Source: an uncultured Oscillospiraceae bacterium (GTDB taxonomy: Bacteria > Bacillota > Clostridia > Oscillospirales > Oscillospiraceae). From it: 64,000 bases of DNA. Where the stretch lies: assembly GCA_947631395.1 (NCBI GenBank), contig CANRLF010000011.1:1-64000 (forward strand), written 5' to 3'. A program made the translations under genes and the position numbers. This document shows, piece after piece, positions 37,262 to 46,743 of the stretch (the first letter of the stretch is position 1; each line of letters opens with the position of its first letter). The notes beneath the pieces are model-generated. The model was not told the DNA's origin and made no database searches. It saw only the letters and a list, made by a program, of their open reading frames with translations.

Positions 37262-38179
37262 GTGAAATCCAAACGTATCTCCTGGAGAGAGATCAAACGG
37301 CAAAAATTCCTGATGATCTGCACCGTCTGCTTCGTCATCTACGGCATCATTTTCTACTATCTGCCTCTGGGCGGGTGGATCATGGCCTTCCAGGACTTCA
37401 AGGCCAAGGACGGCTTCTTCGGCTCCAAGTTCGTGGGACTGGAAAAATTCAAGTTCCTGTTCTCCGACGCCACCTTCCTGCAGGTCATCCGCAACACCCT
37501 GGCCATGGGCGTTTTGAACCTGGTTTGTACCTTTGTTATGGCCATCGTCTTCGCTATCCTCCTGAACGAGGTCCGGCTCATGGCCGGGAAAAAACTTGTC
37601 CAGACCGTCTCCTATCTGCCCCATTTTTTGAGCTGGATCATCGTCACGGGCATCCTCCACGACGCCCTTTCCTCCTCCGGCATCATCAATGAGTTGCTGG
37701 TAAAGATCGGCATTATCGACGGGCCCATCAACTTCTTCGCCCATAAAGGCTATTTCTGGCCCATCGTGGCTTTCGCCAACGTCTGGAAGGAGACGGGCTG
37801 GAACGCCATCGTGTATCTGGCGGCCATCACCTCAATCGATCCCAGCCTCTACGAGGCCGCCACCATCGACGGCGCGGGCCGCTGGGCGAAAATCAAGAAC
37901 ATCACCCTCCCCGGCATCAAGCCCACCATCATCATCCTGCTCATTATGAACGTGGGCAACGTCCTGAACGCCGGCTTTGAGGTCCAGTACCTCCTGGGCA
38001 ATGGCCTCGTCAAGAGCGTGGCGGACACCATCGACATCTACACGCTGACCTGGGGCGTCGGTCAGAACGACTACTCCCTGGGTACCGCCGCCGGCATCTT
38101 CAAGAGCGTGGTGGCCATTATCCTCATCGTCGCCGCCAACCAGATCGCCAAGAAGACCGGCGAGGATAAGCTGTTCTGA
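37262..38179 (+). CDS. ABC sugar permease, LplB/YteP type
   Basis: The 305-residue protein has six predicted membrane helices and the permease loop EAATIDGAGRWAKIKNITLPG (E-A-A-x-x-D-G-A) that contacts the ATPase. GTG at 37262 follows AAAGGAGGT; an upstream-extended frame reads into the previous gene and is rejected. It pairs with the next gene. Confidence 0.93.
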   Translation: MKSKRISWREIKRQKFLMICTVCFVIYGIIFYYLPLGGWIMAFQDFKAKDGFFGSKFVGLEKFKFLFSDATFLQVIRNTLAMGVLNLVCTFVMAIVFAILLNEVRLMAGKKLVQTVSYLPHFLSWIIVTGILHDALSSSGIINELLVKIGIIDGPINFFAHKGYFWPIVAFANVWKETGWNAIVYLAAITSIDPSLYEAATIDGAGRWAKIKNITLPGIKPTIIILLIMNVGNVLNAGFEVQYLLGNGLVKSVADTIDIYTLTWGVGQNDYSLGTAAGIFKSVVAIILIVAANQIAKKTGEDKLF

Positions 38180-38191
38180 GGAGGCGCAGGG

Positions 38192-39094
38192 ATGGATAAG
38201 AAAAAATCGAAAATGAAGCGCAGCTTCGCGGACAAGCTTTTCACCGTCTGCAACACCATTTTCCTCGCGGCCTTTTGCGTCATCACCCTCTACCCGGTGC
38301 TGAACACCGTGGCCGTCAGCTTCAATGACGGCATCGACGCCGTCCGGGGCGGCATCCACCTCTGGCCCAGGATCTTCACCCTGCAAAACTACAAGACGGT
38401 CTTCAGCCAACAGAACATTATCACCGGCGCCTATATCAGCGTCCTGCGCACCGTCATCGGCACGGTGCTGGCCCTGGTCACCAACGCCCTCTTGGCCTAC
38501 GTCGTGAGTCGCAAGCAGTTTTTGTTCCGCTCGCAGCTGTCCCTTTTCTGGGTCGTCACCATGTACGTGGGCGGCGGTATGATCCCCACTCTGATCCTCT
38601 ACCGGAACCTGGGGCTTACCGGCTCCTTCTGGGTCTACGTGATCCCCGGCATGATCAGCGCCTTCAACATGATGGTCATGCGCACCTACATGGAGGGCCT
38701 GCCGGGGGCGCTGGAGGAATCGGCCAAGATCGACGGCGCGGGGGACTTCCGGATCTTCGTCAGCATCATCTCGCCCCTTTGCAAGCCCGTCTATGCCACC
38801 GTCGCCCTCTTCGTGGCCGTGGGCCAGTGGAACTCCTGGTTCGACGCGATGCTATATAACCGCATGAGCCCTGAGTACACCACTCTCCAGTACGAGCTCA
38901 TGAAGCTTCTAAGCTCCGTCATGCAGACGGGCGGCACCGCCAACCCCGGCGCTCCCGGCGCCGCGGCGGCCGTCACTCCCGTCACCGTCCGCGCCGCGGC
39001 CACGGTGGTCACCATGCTCCCGATCATCTGCCTCTACCCCTTCCTCCAGCGTTACTTCGTCACCGGCATGACCATCGGGAGCGTCAAGGAATGA
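38192..39094 (+). CDS. ABC sugar permease, YtcP/LplC type
   Basis: The 300-residue protein has six predicted helices and the ATPase-contact loop EESAKIDGAGDFRIFVSIISP. It ends VTGMTIGSVKE, typical of this family. It follows the first permease after 12 bp, with GAGGAGG upstream. Confidence 0.93.
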   Translation: MDKKKSKMKRSFADKLFTVCNTIFLAAFCVITLYPVLNTVAVSFNDGIDAVRGGIHLWPRIFTLQNYKTVFSQQNIITGAYISVLRTVIGTVLALVTNALLAYVVSRKQFLFRSQLSLFWVVTMYVGGGMIPTLILYRNLGLTGSFWVYVIPGMISAFNMMVMRTYMEGLPGALEESAKIDGAGDFRIFVSIISPLCKPVYATVALFVAVGQWNSWFDAMLYNRMSPEYTTLQYELMKLLSSVMQTGGTANPGAPGAAAAVTPVTVRAAATVVTMLPIICLYPFLQRYFVTGMTIGSVKE

Positions 39095-39171
39095 TTTCCT
39101 CTCACTTTTCTCCCCTATACATGGCCGCCGTATTTCCATGCGGCGGCCAGACTTCTCTTAAAGGTGAAGCT

Positions 39172-40311
39172 ATGGAACCTGTTTTTTATAGAGACGCCCT
39201 GGCGGAGGCCGGGATCGACACCGCTCTCCGGGATCGGCGCGTGGAGGAGTGCTTCCACGAGATATTTTACGGCCCCGACAGGGTTTACTTTGGATCCGGC
39301 CGGGATACGGCCTATATCCTGGACACCGGGAACCTGGACGTTCGCACCGAGGGGATGTCCTACGGCATGATGATCTGCGTCCAGCTCGACAAAAAAGAGG
39401 AATTTGACCGTCTCTGGCGGTGGGCACTTCGCCATATGTACATGACCGAGGGGAAAAACAGCGGTTATTTTGCCTGGTCCGTAAGTCCCAAGGGTGTCCC
39501 CAACGCCCGCGGCCCCGCGCCGGACGGGGAGGAATATTTCGCCATGGCCCTCTTTTTCGCCTCCCACCGCTGGGGTGACGGGGAGGGGGAGCTCAACTAC
39601 TCCATCTGGGCCAGGACCATTCTGCGCACGTGCCTCCACAAGGAGGACTCCGGTCCGGGGCGAAATATGTGGGACCGGGAAAACGGCCTCATCCGCTTCA
39701 TCCCGGAGGCGGATTTCACCGACCCGTCCTACCATCTGCCCCACTTTTACGAGCTCTTCGCGCTGCTCGCCGACCACAAGGATCGTCCCTTCTGGAAAAA
39801 GGCGGCGGAGGCCAGCCGGGCCTACCTCCAACGGGCCTGTCACCCGGTGACGGGCCTCTCGGCGGAGTACGCGGAGTTCGACGGCTCGCCCCTGACGCGC
39901 CTTCAGGAGCGCTTTGGCCGCCACGACTGGCACTACTCCGACGCCTACCGGACCGCCGCCAACATCGCCATGGACTATAGCTGGTTCGGAGAGCTTCGCG
40001 GGGAGACATGGCAGACGGAGATAACAGAAAGGATACGGAAATTTTTCCTGGAGACGGTTGCGGAGGATCCCCGTGGGATCTATACTGTAGATGGGACGGC
40101 CCTCCCCGGCGCCGCCCTCCATCCCGTGGCCATCACCGCCACCCTGGCCGAGAGCGCCCTCTGCGCGCCGCGTCCCCTCGAAGGCGCGGCCCTCCGGTGT
40201 GTCCGGGACTTTTGGGACACGCCCCTGCGGAGAGGGGATCGGCGCTATTACGACAACTGCCTTTATATGTTCGCCCTTTTAGCCCTGGGCGGGAAGTATA
40301 GAATCTGGTAA
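39172..40311 (+). CDS. GH8 reducing-end xylose-releasing exo-oligoxylanase
   Basis: The 379-residue protein matches the Rex subgroup of glycoside hydrolase family 8: NLDVRTEGMSYGMM carries the likely catalytic acid (Glu60), DGEEYFAMALFFASHRWG and HWHYSDAYRTAANIAMDY (likely base Asp) are conserved. Rex enzymes cut single xylose units from the reducing end of xylo-oligosaccharides. No signal peptide is present, so it acts in the cytoplasm after uptake. ATG at 39172 (AAAGGTGA upstream) is preferred over an in-frame upstream ATG overlapping the permease stop. Confidence 0.9.
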   Translation: MEPVFYRDALAEAGIDTALRDRRVEECFHEIFYGPDRVYFGSGRDTAYILDTGNLDVRTEGMSYGMMICVQLDKKEEFDRLWRWALRHMYMTEGKNSGYFAWSVSPKGVPNARGPAPDGEEYFAMALFFASHRWGDGEGELNYSIWARTILRTCLHKEDSGPGRNMWDRENGLIRFIPEADFTDPSYHLPHFYELFALLADHKDRPFWKKAAEASRAYLQRACHPVTGLSAEYAEFDGSPLTRLQERFGRHDWHYSDAYRTAANIAMDYSWFGELRGETWQTEITERIRKFFLETVAEDPRGIYTVDGTALPGAALHPVAITATLAESALCAPRPLEGAALRCVRDFWDTPLRRGDRRYYDNCLYMFALLALGGKYRIW

Positions 40312-40326
40312 ACGGAGGACTTTTTT

Positions 40327-42429
40327 ATGAATAGAGCACAAGCGCGAGAGAAAGCCCGTGCCCTGGTGGCCCAAATGACCTTAGATGAGCGGGCCGGACA
40401 GCTTCGGTACGACGCGCCGGGCATCCCGAGGCTGGGCATCCCGGCCTACAACTGGTGGAGCGAGGCCCTCCACGGCGTGGCACGGGCGGGGAAGGCCACG
40501 GTTTTTCCACAGGCCATAGGGGTCGCGGCCTCCTTCGACCCGGAGCTTTTGAAGGCCGAGGCGGAGGTCATCTCCCTGGAGGCGCGGGCGAAATATAACG
40601 CTTTGAGCTCCCACGGGGACCGGGACATCTTCAAAGGCCTCACCTTCTGGTCCCCCAACGTCAACATCTTCCGCGATCCCCGATGGGGCCGTGGTCACGA
40701 GACATACGGCGAGGACCCGGTACTCACCTCCCGACTGGGCGCGGCCTTTGTGAAGGGGCTCCAGGGCGAGGGGGAGACGATGCGGGCCGCCGCCTGCGCC
40801 AAGCACTTCGCCGTCCACTCCGGCCCGGAGGGGGAGCGGCACCGGTTTGACGCCCGCGTCTCCAAAAAGGACATGGCGGAGACATACCTGCCGGCCTTCG
40901 AGGCGCTGGTGCGCGAGGCGAAGGTGGAGGCGGTGATGGGCGCCTACAACCGGGTGAACGGTGAGCCGGCCTGCGCCAGCGCGGTTTTGCAGGAGAAGCT
41001 GCGAGGCGAGTGGGGTTTTGAGGGCCACTTTGTCTCCGACTGCTGGGCCATCAAGGACTTCTTCACTGGCCACGGCGTGTGCACCGACGCGGTGGACGCG
41101 GCGGCGCTGGCGATCAATCGGGGGTGCGACCTCAACTGCGGCGACACCTACCACTTCATCCTGAGAGCCGTTGAGGAGGGACTGGTCAGCGAGGACACCG
41201 TCACCGAGGCCGCCGTCCGGCTCTTCACGACGCGCTATCTTCTGGGGCTCATGGACGGGAGCGAATACGACAGTGTCCCCCTCACGGTGGTGGAGGCCCC
41301 GGAACACCTGGCCCTGGCGGAAAAAGCGGCGCTGGAGAGCGCGGTACTTTTGAAGAACAACGGGCTTTTGCCCCTACACAAGGAGAAAATCAAGACCCTG
41401 GCGATCATCGGCCCCAACGCCGACAGCCGCGACGCCTTAGTCGGAAACTACAACGGCTACGCCTCCCGCTACTGGACGGTGCAGGAGGGCATTTTGGACT
41501 ATCTGGAGGGCAGCGGCGTCCGGGTCCTCACCGCCATGGGTGCGCACCTTTACAAGGATCGCTACGAGCCCCTGAGCCGCCCGGACGACCGGCTGGCCGA
41601 GGCCGCCGCCGTGGCGGAGGCCAGCGACGCGGTGATCCTCTGCTTGGGCCTTGACTGGACGCTGGAGGGCGAGGAGGGCGACGCCTCCAACAGCTACGCC
41701 TCCGGGGACAAGACGGACCTCCAGCTGCCAGAATCCCAGCGAAAGCTCGTGGAGGCGGTGGCAAAAACGGGCAAGCCAACGGTGCTGTGCCTTATGGCTG
41801 GCAGCGACGTGGACCTCTCCTTCGCGAGGGAGCATTTTGACGCCATTTTGGACCTCTGGTACCCCGGCGCTCAGGGCGGCAAGGCCGCCGCCAAGCTTCT
41901 GTTCGGTGACGCGTCCCCCTCCGGCAAGCTGCCGGTGACCTTCTATGAAGCTCTGGACGACCTGCCGGATTTCGAGGACTACTCCATGGCCCGCCGGACG
42001 TACCGGTACATGGAGGTCCCGGCCCAGTACCCCTTCGGCTTCGGCCTCACTTACTCCGACGTGGTCGTGACAAATGCGGAGCTTGCGGAAGCCGCCGGGG
42101 CGCTGACGGCCCGCGTCACTGTGAAAAACCGCGGCGTGCGGGACACCGGCGACGTGGTCCAAATCTACGTCCGATGTGAGGACTCGGACTTTTCGCCCCG
42201 GAACCCGTCACTATGCGCGTTCCAACGGGTGTTTCTGAGGGCGGGGGAGACGCAGGAGCTCACCATTCCCATCCCCCAAAGCGCCCTGACCGTGGTGAAC
42301 GATGAGGGGGAGCGCGTTATTGACGGGAAAAGCTTCACCTTCCACATCGGTACCTCCCAGCCCGACGAAAAGAGCCGGGAGATGACTGGGGCCGAACCTA
42401 TGCGGATCGGGTATTCACTAAATACATAA
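40327..42429 (+). CDS. GH3 beta-xylosidase (xylan 1,4-beta-xylosidase)
   Basis: The 700-residue protein has the GH3 N-domain (IPAYNWWSEALHGVAR, typical of beta-xylosidase/arabinosidase members; likely nucleophile Asp238 in FVSDCWAI; CAKHFAVHSG), the C-domain (LLKNNGLLPL, LCLGLDWTLEGE) and a fibronectin type III-like end. It lacks a signal peptide. With the GH8 enzyme it should take xylo-oligosaccharides from both ends down to xylose. It lies 15 bp after the GH8 gene and is the last gene of the operon. Confidence 0.92.
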   Translation: MNRAQAREKARALVAQMTLDERAGQLRYDAPGIPRLGIPAYNWWSEALHGVARAGKATVFPQAIGVAASFDPELLKAEAEVISLEARAKYNALSSHGDRDIFKGLTFWSPNVNIFRDPRWGRGHETYGEDPVLTSRLGAAFVKGLQGEGETMRAAACAKHFAVHSGPEGERHRFDARVSKKDMAETYLPAFEALVREAKVEAVMGAYNRVNGEPACASAVLQEKLRGEWGFEGHFVSDCWAIKDFFTGHGVCTDAVDAAALAINRGCDLNCGDTYHFILRAVEEGLVSEDTVTEAAVRLFTTRYLLGLMDGSEYDSVPLTVVEAPEHLALAEKAALESAVLLKNNGLLPLHKEKIKTLAIIGPNADSRDALVGNYNGYASRYWTVQEGILDYLEGSGVRVLTAMGAHLYKDRYEPLSRPDDRLAEAAAVAEASDAVILCLGLDWTLEGEEGDASNSYASGDKTDLQLPESQRKLVEAVAKTGKPTVLCLMAGSDVDLSFAREHFDAILDLWYPGAQGGKAAAKLLFGDASPSGKLPVTFYEALDDLPDFEDYSMARRTYRYMEVPAQYPFGFGLTYSDVVVTNAELAEAAGALTARVTVKNRGVRDTGDVVQIYVRCEDSDFSPRNPSLCAFQRVFLRAGETQELTIPIPQSALTVVNDEGERVIDGKSFTFHIGTSQPDEKSREMTGAEPMRIGYSLNT

Positions 42430-42531
42430 GGGGCGGCAGTGCGCACCGCGCCGGCGCCGACCTTGAGCCGCCACACCGCCAGCATCGCCTTCGCCTGGTC
42501 CGCCGCGCCGAAAATTTTGCGCTCACATCGA

Positions 42532-42560
42532 CCCCGCCCGGAGCTGGGCGGGGCGTTTTT
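42532..42560 (+). terminator. Terminator of the importer/glycosidase operon
   Basis: CCCCGCCC pairs with GGGCGGGG around GGAGCT, followed by CGTTTTT. The remaining 42430-42660 sequence holds nothing I can support as a gene. Confidence 0.85.
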
Positions 42561-42660
42561 ATGTTCTATAGACAGAGCAGGTAGTCGAGGGCTCCCGGGA
42601 GCTTCTTGACTTCATGAAGGAGACCTTGAAACGCCTCCATTTTTTGGGCCTTTATACACC

Positions 42661-42691
42661 AAAAACCGGACGTTTTTACGGCGTCCGGTTT
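42661..42691 (-). terminator. Terminator of the transketolase/xylose operon
   Basis: AAAACCGGACG pairs with CGTCCGGTTTT; on the minus strand the stem ends in a TTTTT run. It faces the preceding terminator, so the two convergent operons are both closed. Confidence 0.75.
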
Positions 42692-42729
42692 TCGTATATT
42701 GAAGTATATGCAATTCTAAATGAAATGCG

Positions 42730-43671
42730 TTATTTCACGAGCACCTTCGCCTTCTCCGCGATATTCTCCGCCGAGAGGCCGAATTGCTTTAAAAGCGGGA
42801 CGGCGGGGCCGGAGTGGCCGAACTCGTCGTTGACGCCGACCCTTTTCACCTTGCAGGGTATGCCGCTCTCGGCCACGGCGGCGCAGACGGCCTCGCCAAG
42901 GCCGCCGATTATGCTGTGCTCCTCGGCGGTGACTATTTTGCCGCACTCGCGGGCCGCCTTCAACACAAGCTCGGTGTCCAGCGGCTTTATGGTGCACATG
43001 TTGATGACCCGCGCGTTTATGCCGCCGGCTTTGAGCTGTTCCGCCGCCTGAAGGGCCTCGTAGACCATGAGGCCCGTGGCTATGATCGCCACGTCGTCGC
43101 CCTCCGCGAGCGTCTCGCCCTTTCCTATCTCAAAGCTCATGCCCTCGTCGTGGAATACGGGTATGGCAAGCCTTCCGAACCGGAGGTACACCGGGCCCAC
43201 GTACTCGTAGGCGGCCCGGACCGCCGCCCGCGCCTCCACCGCGTCGGAGGGGCAAAGCACCACCATGCCGGGTATGGAGCGCATGAGGGCGAAGTCCTCA
43301 CAGCACTGGTGGCTGGCCCCGTCCTCGCCCACGGATATGCCGCCGTGGGTGGCGCCGATCTTCACGTTCATGTGGGGATAGCCGATGGAGTTGCGGACCT
43401 GCTCGAAGGCCCGGCCCGCGGCGAACATGGCAAAGGAGCTTGCGAAGGGCACGAGCCCCATTGTGGAGGCCCCCGCCGCCACGGCCATCATGTTCCCCTC
43501 GGCAATGCCGCACTCAAAGTGCCTCTCCGGGAATTTCTTTCTGAAAACGCCGGTCTTTGTGGCGGCGGCAAGATCCGCCTCGAAGACGACTAAATTTTCA
43601 TGCTCCTCGCCAAGCTCCGCCAGCGCCTGCCCGTAGGCGTCGCGGGTCGCCATCTTCTTCACTTCCGCCAT
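42730..43671 (-). CDS. Transketolase, C-terminal subunit
   Basis: The 313-residue protein carries the pyrimidine-binding and C-terminal transketolase domains (FEADLAAATKTGVFRKKFPERHFECGIAEGNMM, with the catalytic Glu in GIAEGNM). It works with the N-terminal subunit encoded 1 bp upstream, the split form common in Clostridia. Transketolase links xylulose 5-phosphate to glycolysis, the expected exit of the xylose pathway encoded upstream. Confidence 0.94.
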   Translation of the reverse strand: MAEVKKMATRDAYGQALAELGEEHENLVVFEADLAAATKTGVFRKKFPERHFECGIAEGNMMAVAAGASTMGLVPFASSFAMFAAGRAFEQVRNSIGYPHMNVKIGATHGGISVGEDGASHQCCEDFALMRSIPGMVVLCPSDAVEARAAVRAAYEYVGPVYLRFGRLAIPVFHDEGMSFEIGKGETLAEGDDVAIIATGLMVYEALQAAEQLKAGGINARVINMCTIKPLDTELVLKAARECGKIVTAEEHSIIGGLGEAVCAAVAESGIPCKVKRVGVNDEFGHSGPAVPLLKQFGLSAENIAEKAKVLVK

Positions 43672-43672
43672 C

Positions 43673-44518
43673 TCACATCGCCTCCAATTTCGCTAATTTC
43701 GCGTTGAGCTCGTTCATGGCCGTCTCGTACTCCGCGTCGTTTGGCGCTTTTCCGTGCCAATCCACGGAGTTTTCCATGTAGCTCACGCCAAGGCCCTTCA
43801 CCGTGTGCATCACTATCCCGAAGGGCTTGCCTTTCGTCTCTTTCGCCTTATTGAAAGCCGCCTCGATAGCGTCAAAATCGTGGCCATTTATCTCCTCGAC
43901 CTCGAACCCGAAGGCCCGCAGCTTCGCCGCTATATCCCCGGAGTCCATGACCTCGGCTGTCGGGCCGTCTATCTGGAGGCCGTTCTTGTCGATTATGGCG
44001 ACGAAATTGTCCAGCTTATAATTCGCCGCCAGCATGAAGGCCTCCCAGACCTGCCCCTCCTCTATCTCTCCGTCACCCAGGAGCGTATAAACTCTGCATT
44101 CATTGCCCATGTGCTTCGCCGCCAGGGCCATGCCGGCGGCGGCGCTGACGCCCTGGCCCAACGAGCCCGTGGACATGTCAACGCCCGGCGTCAGGTTCAT
44201 GTTGGGGTGCCCCTGAAGGTGGCTGCCTATCTGTCTCAGTGTCTTCAGGTCCTCCCAAGAGAAGAACCCCCTCAGCGCCAGCGCCGCGTAAAGTCCCGGC
44301 GCGGTGTGGCCCTTGCTAAGCACAAATCTATCCCTGTCGGGATTTTTCGGGTCCTTCGGGTCGACGTTCAGCTCCTTGAAATACAGATACGTGAGCATAT
44401 CCGCTGCCGACAGACTCCCTCCCGGATGCCCTGCCTTGGCCGCGTGGGTCCCCTCGATGATACCCATCCGGACCTTCACGGCCTTGCGCTGCAGGTCCAT
44501 GTTTTCCTCATATGTCAT
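43673..44518 (-). CDS. Transketolase, N-terminal subunit
   Basis: The 281-residue protein is the thiamine diphosphate-binding half: HPGGSLSAADMLTYLYF, SKGHTAPGLYAAL, GSLGQGVSAAAGMALAAK and the ThDP motif LGDGEIEEGQVWEA. ATG at 44518 follows GGGAGGG. Seventy-five bp separate it from the isomerase gene, with no terminator visible between. Confidence 0.94.
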   Translation of the reverse strand: MTYEENMDLQRKAVKVRMGIIEGTHAAKAGHPGGSLSAADMLTYLYFKELNVDPKDPKNPDRDRFVLSKGHTAPGLYAALALRGFFSWEDLKTLRQIGSHLQGHPNMNLTPGVDMSTGSLGQGVSAAAGMALAAKHMGNECRVYTLLGDGEIEEGQVWEAFMLAANYKLDNFVAIIDKNGLQIDGPTAEVMDSGDIAAKLRAFGFEVEEINGHDFDAIEAAFNKAKETKGKPFGIVMHTVKGLGVSYMENSVDWHGKAPNDAEYETAMNELNAKLAKLEAM

Positions 44519-44593
44519 TGGTTTTTCCCTCCCTGTCCGTAGTAGACCCCGGCTCGATGTCTAAAAACCGCCTTCGTAAGCTTCACATCCGCC

Positions 44594-46081
44594 TCACATC
44601 CAGGGATTCTCGGTGGGGTAGGGGAGGCTCTTGGGCTGGTTGTACGCGATGTCCTGGATGCCCAGGAACTTGAACACCTCAAACAGGGCCTTGCCGTAGT
44701 GGCCGAAGGCCACGGCCCCGTGGTGGGGATACCGCTTCTGGATCAGCACATGGCGGTAGAAGCGGCCCATCTCCGGGATAGCGAACACCCCGATGCCGCC
44801 GAAGGACTGGGTCGCCACCGGCAGCACCTCCCCTTGGGCGATGTAGGAGCGGAGATCGCCGTTGGAATCACACTGGAGCCGGTAGAAGGTGATGTCGCTG
44901 GGCGCGATGTCCCCCTCCAGGGTTCCCCTTGTGAAGTCGGGCTCACTATCCTTGGGCTCCAGCAGACGGTGCTGGATCAGTTGGTACTTCACTGCCCGGT
45001 CGGCGCACAGCTTGCAGGCCGGCGTGTTGCCGCAGTGGAAGCCCATGAAGGTGTCGGTGAGTTGATAGTCGAACCTGCCCTTGATCTGCTCCGCCCACAT
45101 CCGGGCCGGGACGGAGTTGTTGATGTCCAGCAGAGTCACCGTGTCGCCGGACACGCACATTCCGATGTACTCGCTCAGAGCGCCGTAGATGTCCACCTCG
45201 CAGGCCACCGGGATGCCACGGCTGGCGAGGCGTGAGTTAACATAGCAGGGCTCGAACCCGAAGGCCTCCGGGAAGGCGGGCCAGCACTTGTCGGCGAAAG
45301 CCACGTATTTGCGGGAGCCCTTGTGCTGCTCCGCCCAGTCAAGCAGTGTCAGCTCGAACTGGGCCATCCGGGCGCTGAGCTCAGGATAGTAGCGCCCCTC
45401 CCCCATCTCGGCGGCCATCTCGTCGCAGATGCCGGCGATGCGGGGATCCCCGGCGTGGGCCTTGTAGCTCACCAGCAGATCCAGCTCGGAGTTCTCCTCA
45501 ATTTCTACGCCGATCTCATATAGACCCTTGATGGGGGCGTTGCAGGCGAAGAAGTCCTGGGGCCGGGGGCCGAAGGTGATTATTTTGAGGCTTTTGACGC
45601 CGATGACGGCGCGGGCGATGGGGACGAAATCAGCTATCATGCCGGCGATGTCCTCGGCGGTTCCAACAGGGTACTCGGGGATGTAGGCTTTGAGATGGCG
45701 CATGCCAAGATTGTAGGAGCAGTTCAGCATGCCGCAGTAGGCGTCGCCCCGGCCGTTGATGAGGTCGCCGTCACCTTCGGCGGCGGAGGCGTACATCACC
45801 GGGCCGTCGAAGCTTTTGGCGATCAGCGTCTCCGGCGTCTCGGGGCCGAAATTGCCCAGGAACACCACCAGGGCGTTGCATCCTGCGGACTTGACTTCCT
45901 CGACAGCTTTCAGCATGTCCAGCTCGTTCTCCACGGTGGTTTTGCACTCGTACAAGTCCAGGCCGTTTTTGGCGCAGGCGGACACGATGGCGGCCCTTCT
46001 GCGCTCCGACAGGGAGATGACGAAGCAGTCACGGCTCACGGCGATGATGCCCAGTTTGATTTCAGGGATGTTGGTCAGCAT
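44594..46081 (-). CDS. L-fucose/L-arabinose isomerase-family aldose isomerase
   Basis: The 495-residue protein belongs to the FucI/AraA-like isomerase superfamily: NALVVFLGNFGPETPE, ITFGPRPQDFFACNAP, CEVDIYGALSEYIGM and FMGFHCGNTPACKLC. Such enzymes need Mn2+ and interconvert aldoses and ketoses. It sits between xylulokinase plus DUF4867 and transketolase, and no xylA-type xylose isomerase is in the window, so D-xylose to D-xylulose is a reasonable proposal; D-arabinose or L-fucose are alternatives. The start at 46081 is chosen because GAGGAGGAA lies about 8 nt upstream; an ATG two codons earlier is too close. Confidence 0.82.
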   Translation of the reverse strand: MLTNIPEIKLGIIAVSRDCFVISLSERRRAAIVSACAKNGLDLYECKTTVENELDMLKAVEEVKSAGCNALVVFLGNFGPETPETLIAKSFDGPVMYASAAEGDGDLINGRGDAYCGMLNCSYNLGMRHLKAYIPEYPVGTAEDIAGMIADFVPIARAVIGVKSLKIITFGPRPQDFFACNAPIKGLYEIGVEIEENSELDLLVSYKAHAGDPRIAGICDEMAAEMGEGRYYPELSARMAQFELTLLDWAEQHKGSRKYVAFADKCWPAFPEAFGFEPCYVNSRLASRGIPVACEVDIYGALSEYIGMCVSGDTVTLLDINNSVPARMWAEQIKGRFDYQLTDTFMGFHCGNTPACKLCADRAVKYQLIQHRLLEPKDSEPDFTRGTLEGDIAPSDITFYRLQCDSNGDLRSYIAQGEVLPVATQSFGGIGVFAIPEMGRFYRHVLIQKRYPHHGAVAFGHYGKALFEVFKFLGIQDIAYNQPKSLPYPTENPWM

Positions 46082-46094
46082 GATCATTTCCTCC

Positions 46095-46730
46095 TCATAT
46101 ATCGTTTGCAATGTCAATATTGACGCCCTTCAGCCCGATGTGGGCGCCGCCCTTTCCTTCATCGGACTCCGGATGGGCCAACAGCCATTTGTTCCTGGCG
46201 GTGAGCCAGGTGTCCTCCTCATTGACCGGCCTCGCGCCGGGGGCGGCGGTGTTGGTGCCCCTGGGCAGGACCACGGCGACCCGGAACCCCTCGGACTCGC
46301 TCACATGACAGGGCGCGTAGTGAAGGGTGGTGGAGTAGACCTCTACCGGAACGCCAGCGGGCACTCGGAAGGCCTTGACGCAGGAGGTGTCCAGCACGCC
46401 GTCTACGATCTCCTCCTGTCTGGCCAGCAGCAGGATGAAATCCCCCTCGCCAACATTGACCTCGCTGTCCCGGTGGTATTCCAGGCAGTTCAGCCTGGTA
46501 TTGCGGCCCCAGCACATGCCGATTTGGACGGGCATACCGCCGTAGGCGTTGTTCTGGAGCTGGCCATAGAGGCAGGTGGCCTCCAGAACAGGGATGCTCG
46601 GCTCATAGGCGGTGCCGGTCTTGGGCAGGGGGATGGTCCTCATGGCGTTCACGAGGCAAGCGGTGTCGTAACCCTCCAGCACCTTGCCATAGGGCTTGAA
46701 CGCGGGGTCAAAAACAGTTTTGATATCCAT
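46095..46730 (-). CDS. DUF4867 family protein
   Basis: The 211-residue protein matches the DUF4867 family (cupin-like; KAFRVPAGVPVEVYSTTLHYAPCHV with a His-rich metal-site-like pattern, RNKWLLAHPES). Function is not established. It lies between xylulokinase and the FucI/AraA-like isomerase with 13-bp gaps, so it is probably a second sugar-processing enzyme, epimerase or partner of that isomerase. ATG at 46730 follows GGAGGG; a longer upstream frame is read-through opposite the xylulokinase gene. Confidence 0.8.
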   Translation of the reverse strand: MDIKTVFDPAFKPYGKVLEGYDTACLVNAMRTIPLPKTGTAYEPSIPVLEATCLYGQLQNNAYGGMPVQIGMCWGRNTRLNCLEYHRDSEVNVGEGDFILLLARQEEIVDGVLDTSCVKAFRVPAGVPVEVYSTTLHYAPCHVSESEGFRVAVVLPRGTNTAAPGARPVNEEDTWLTARNKWLLAHPESDEGKGGAHIGLKGVNIDIANDI

Positions 46731-46743
46731 AGTGTGTCCCTCC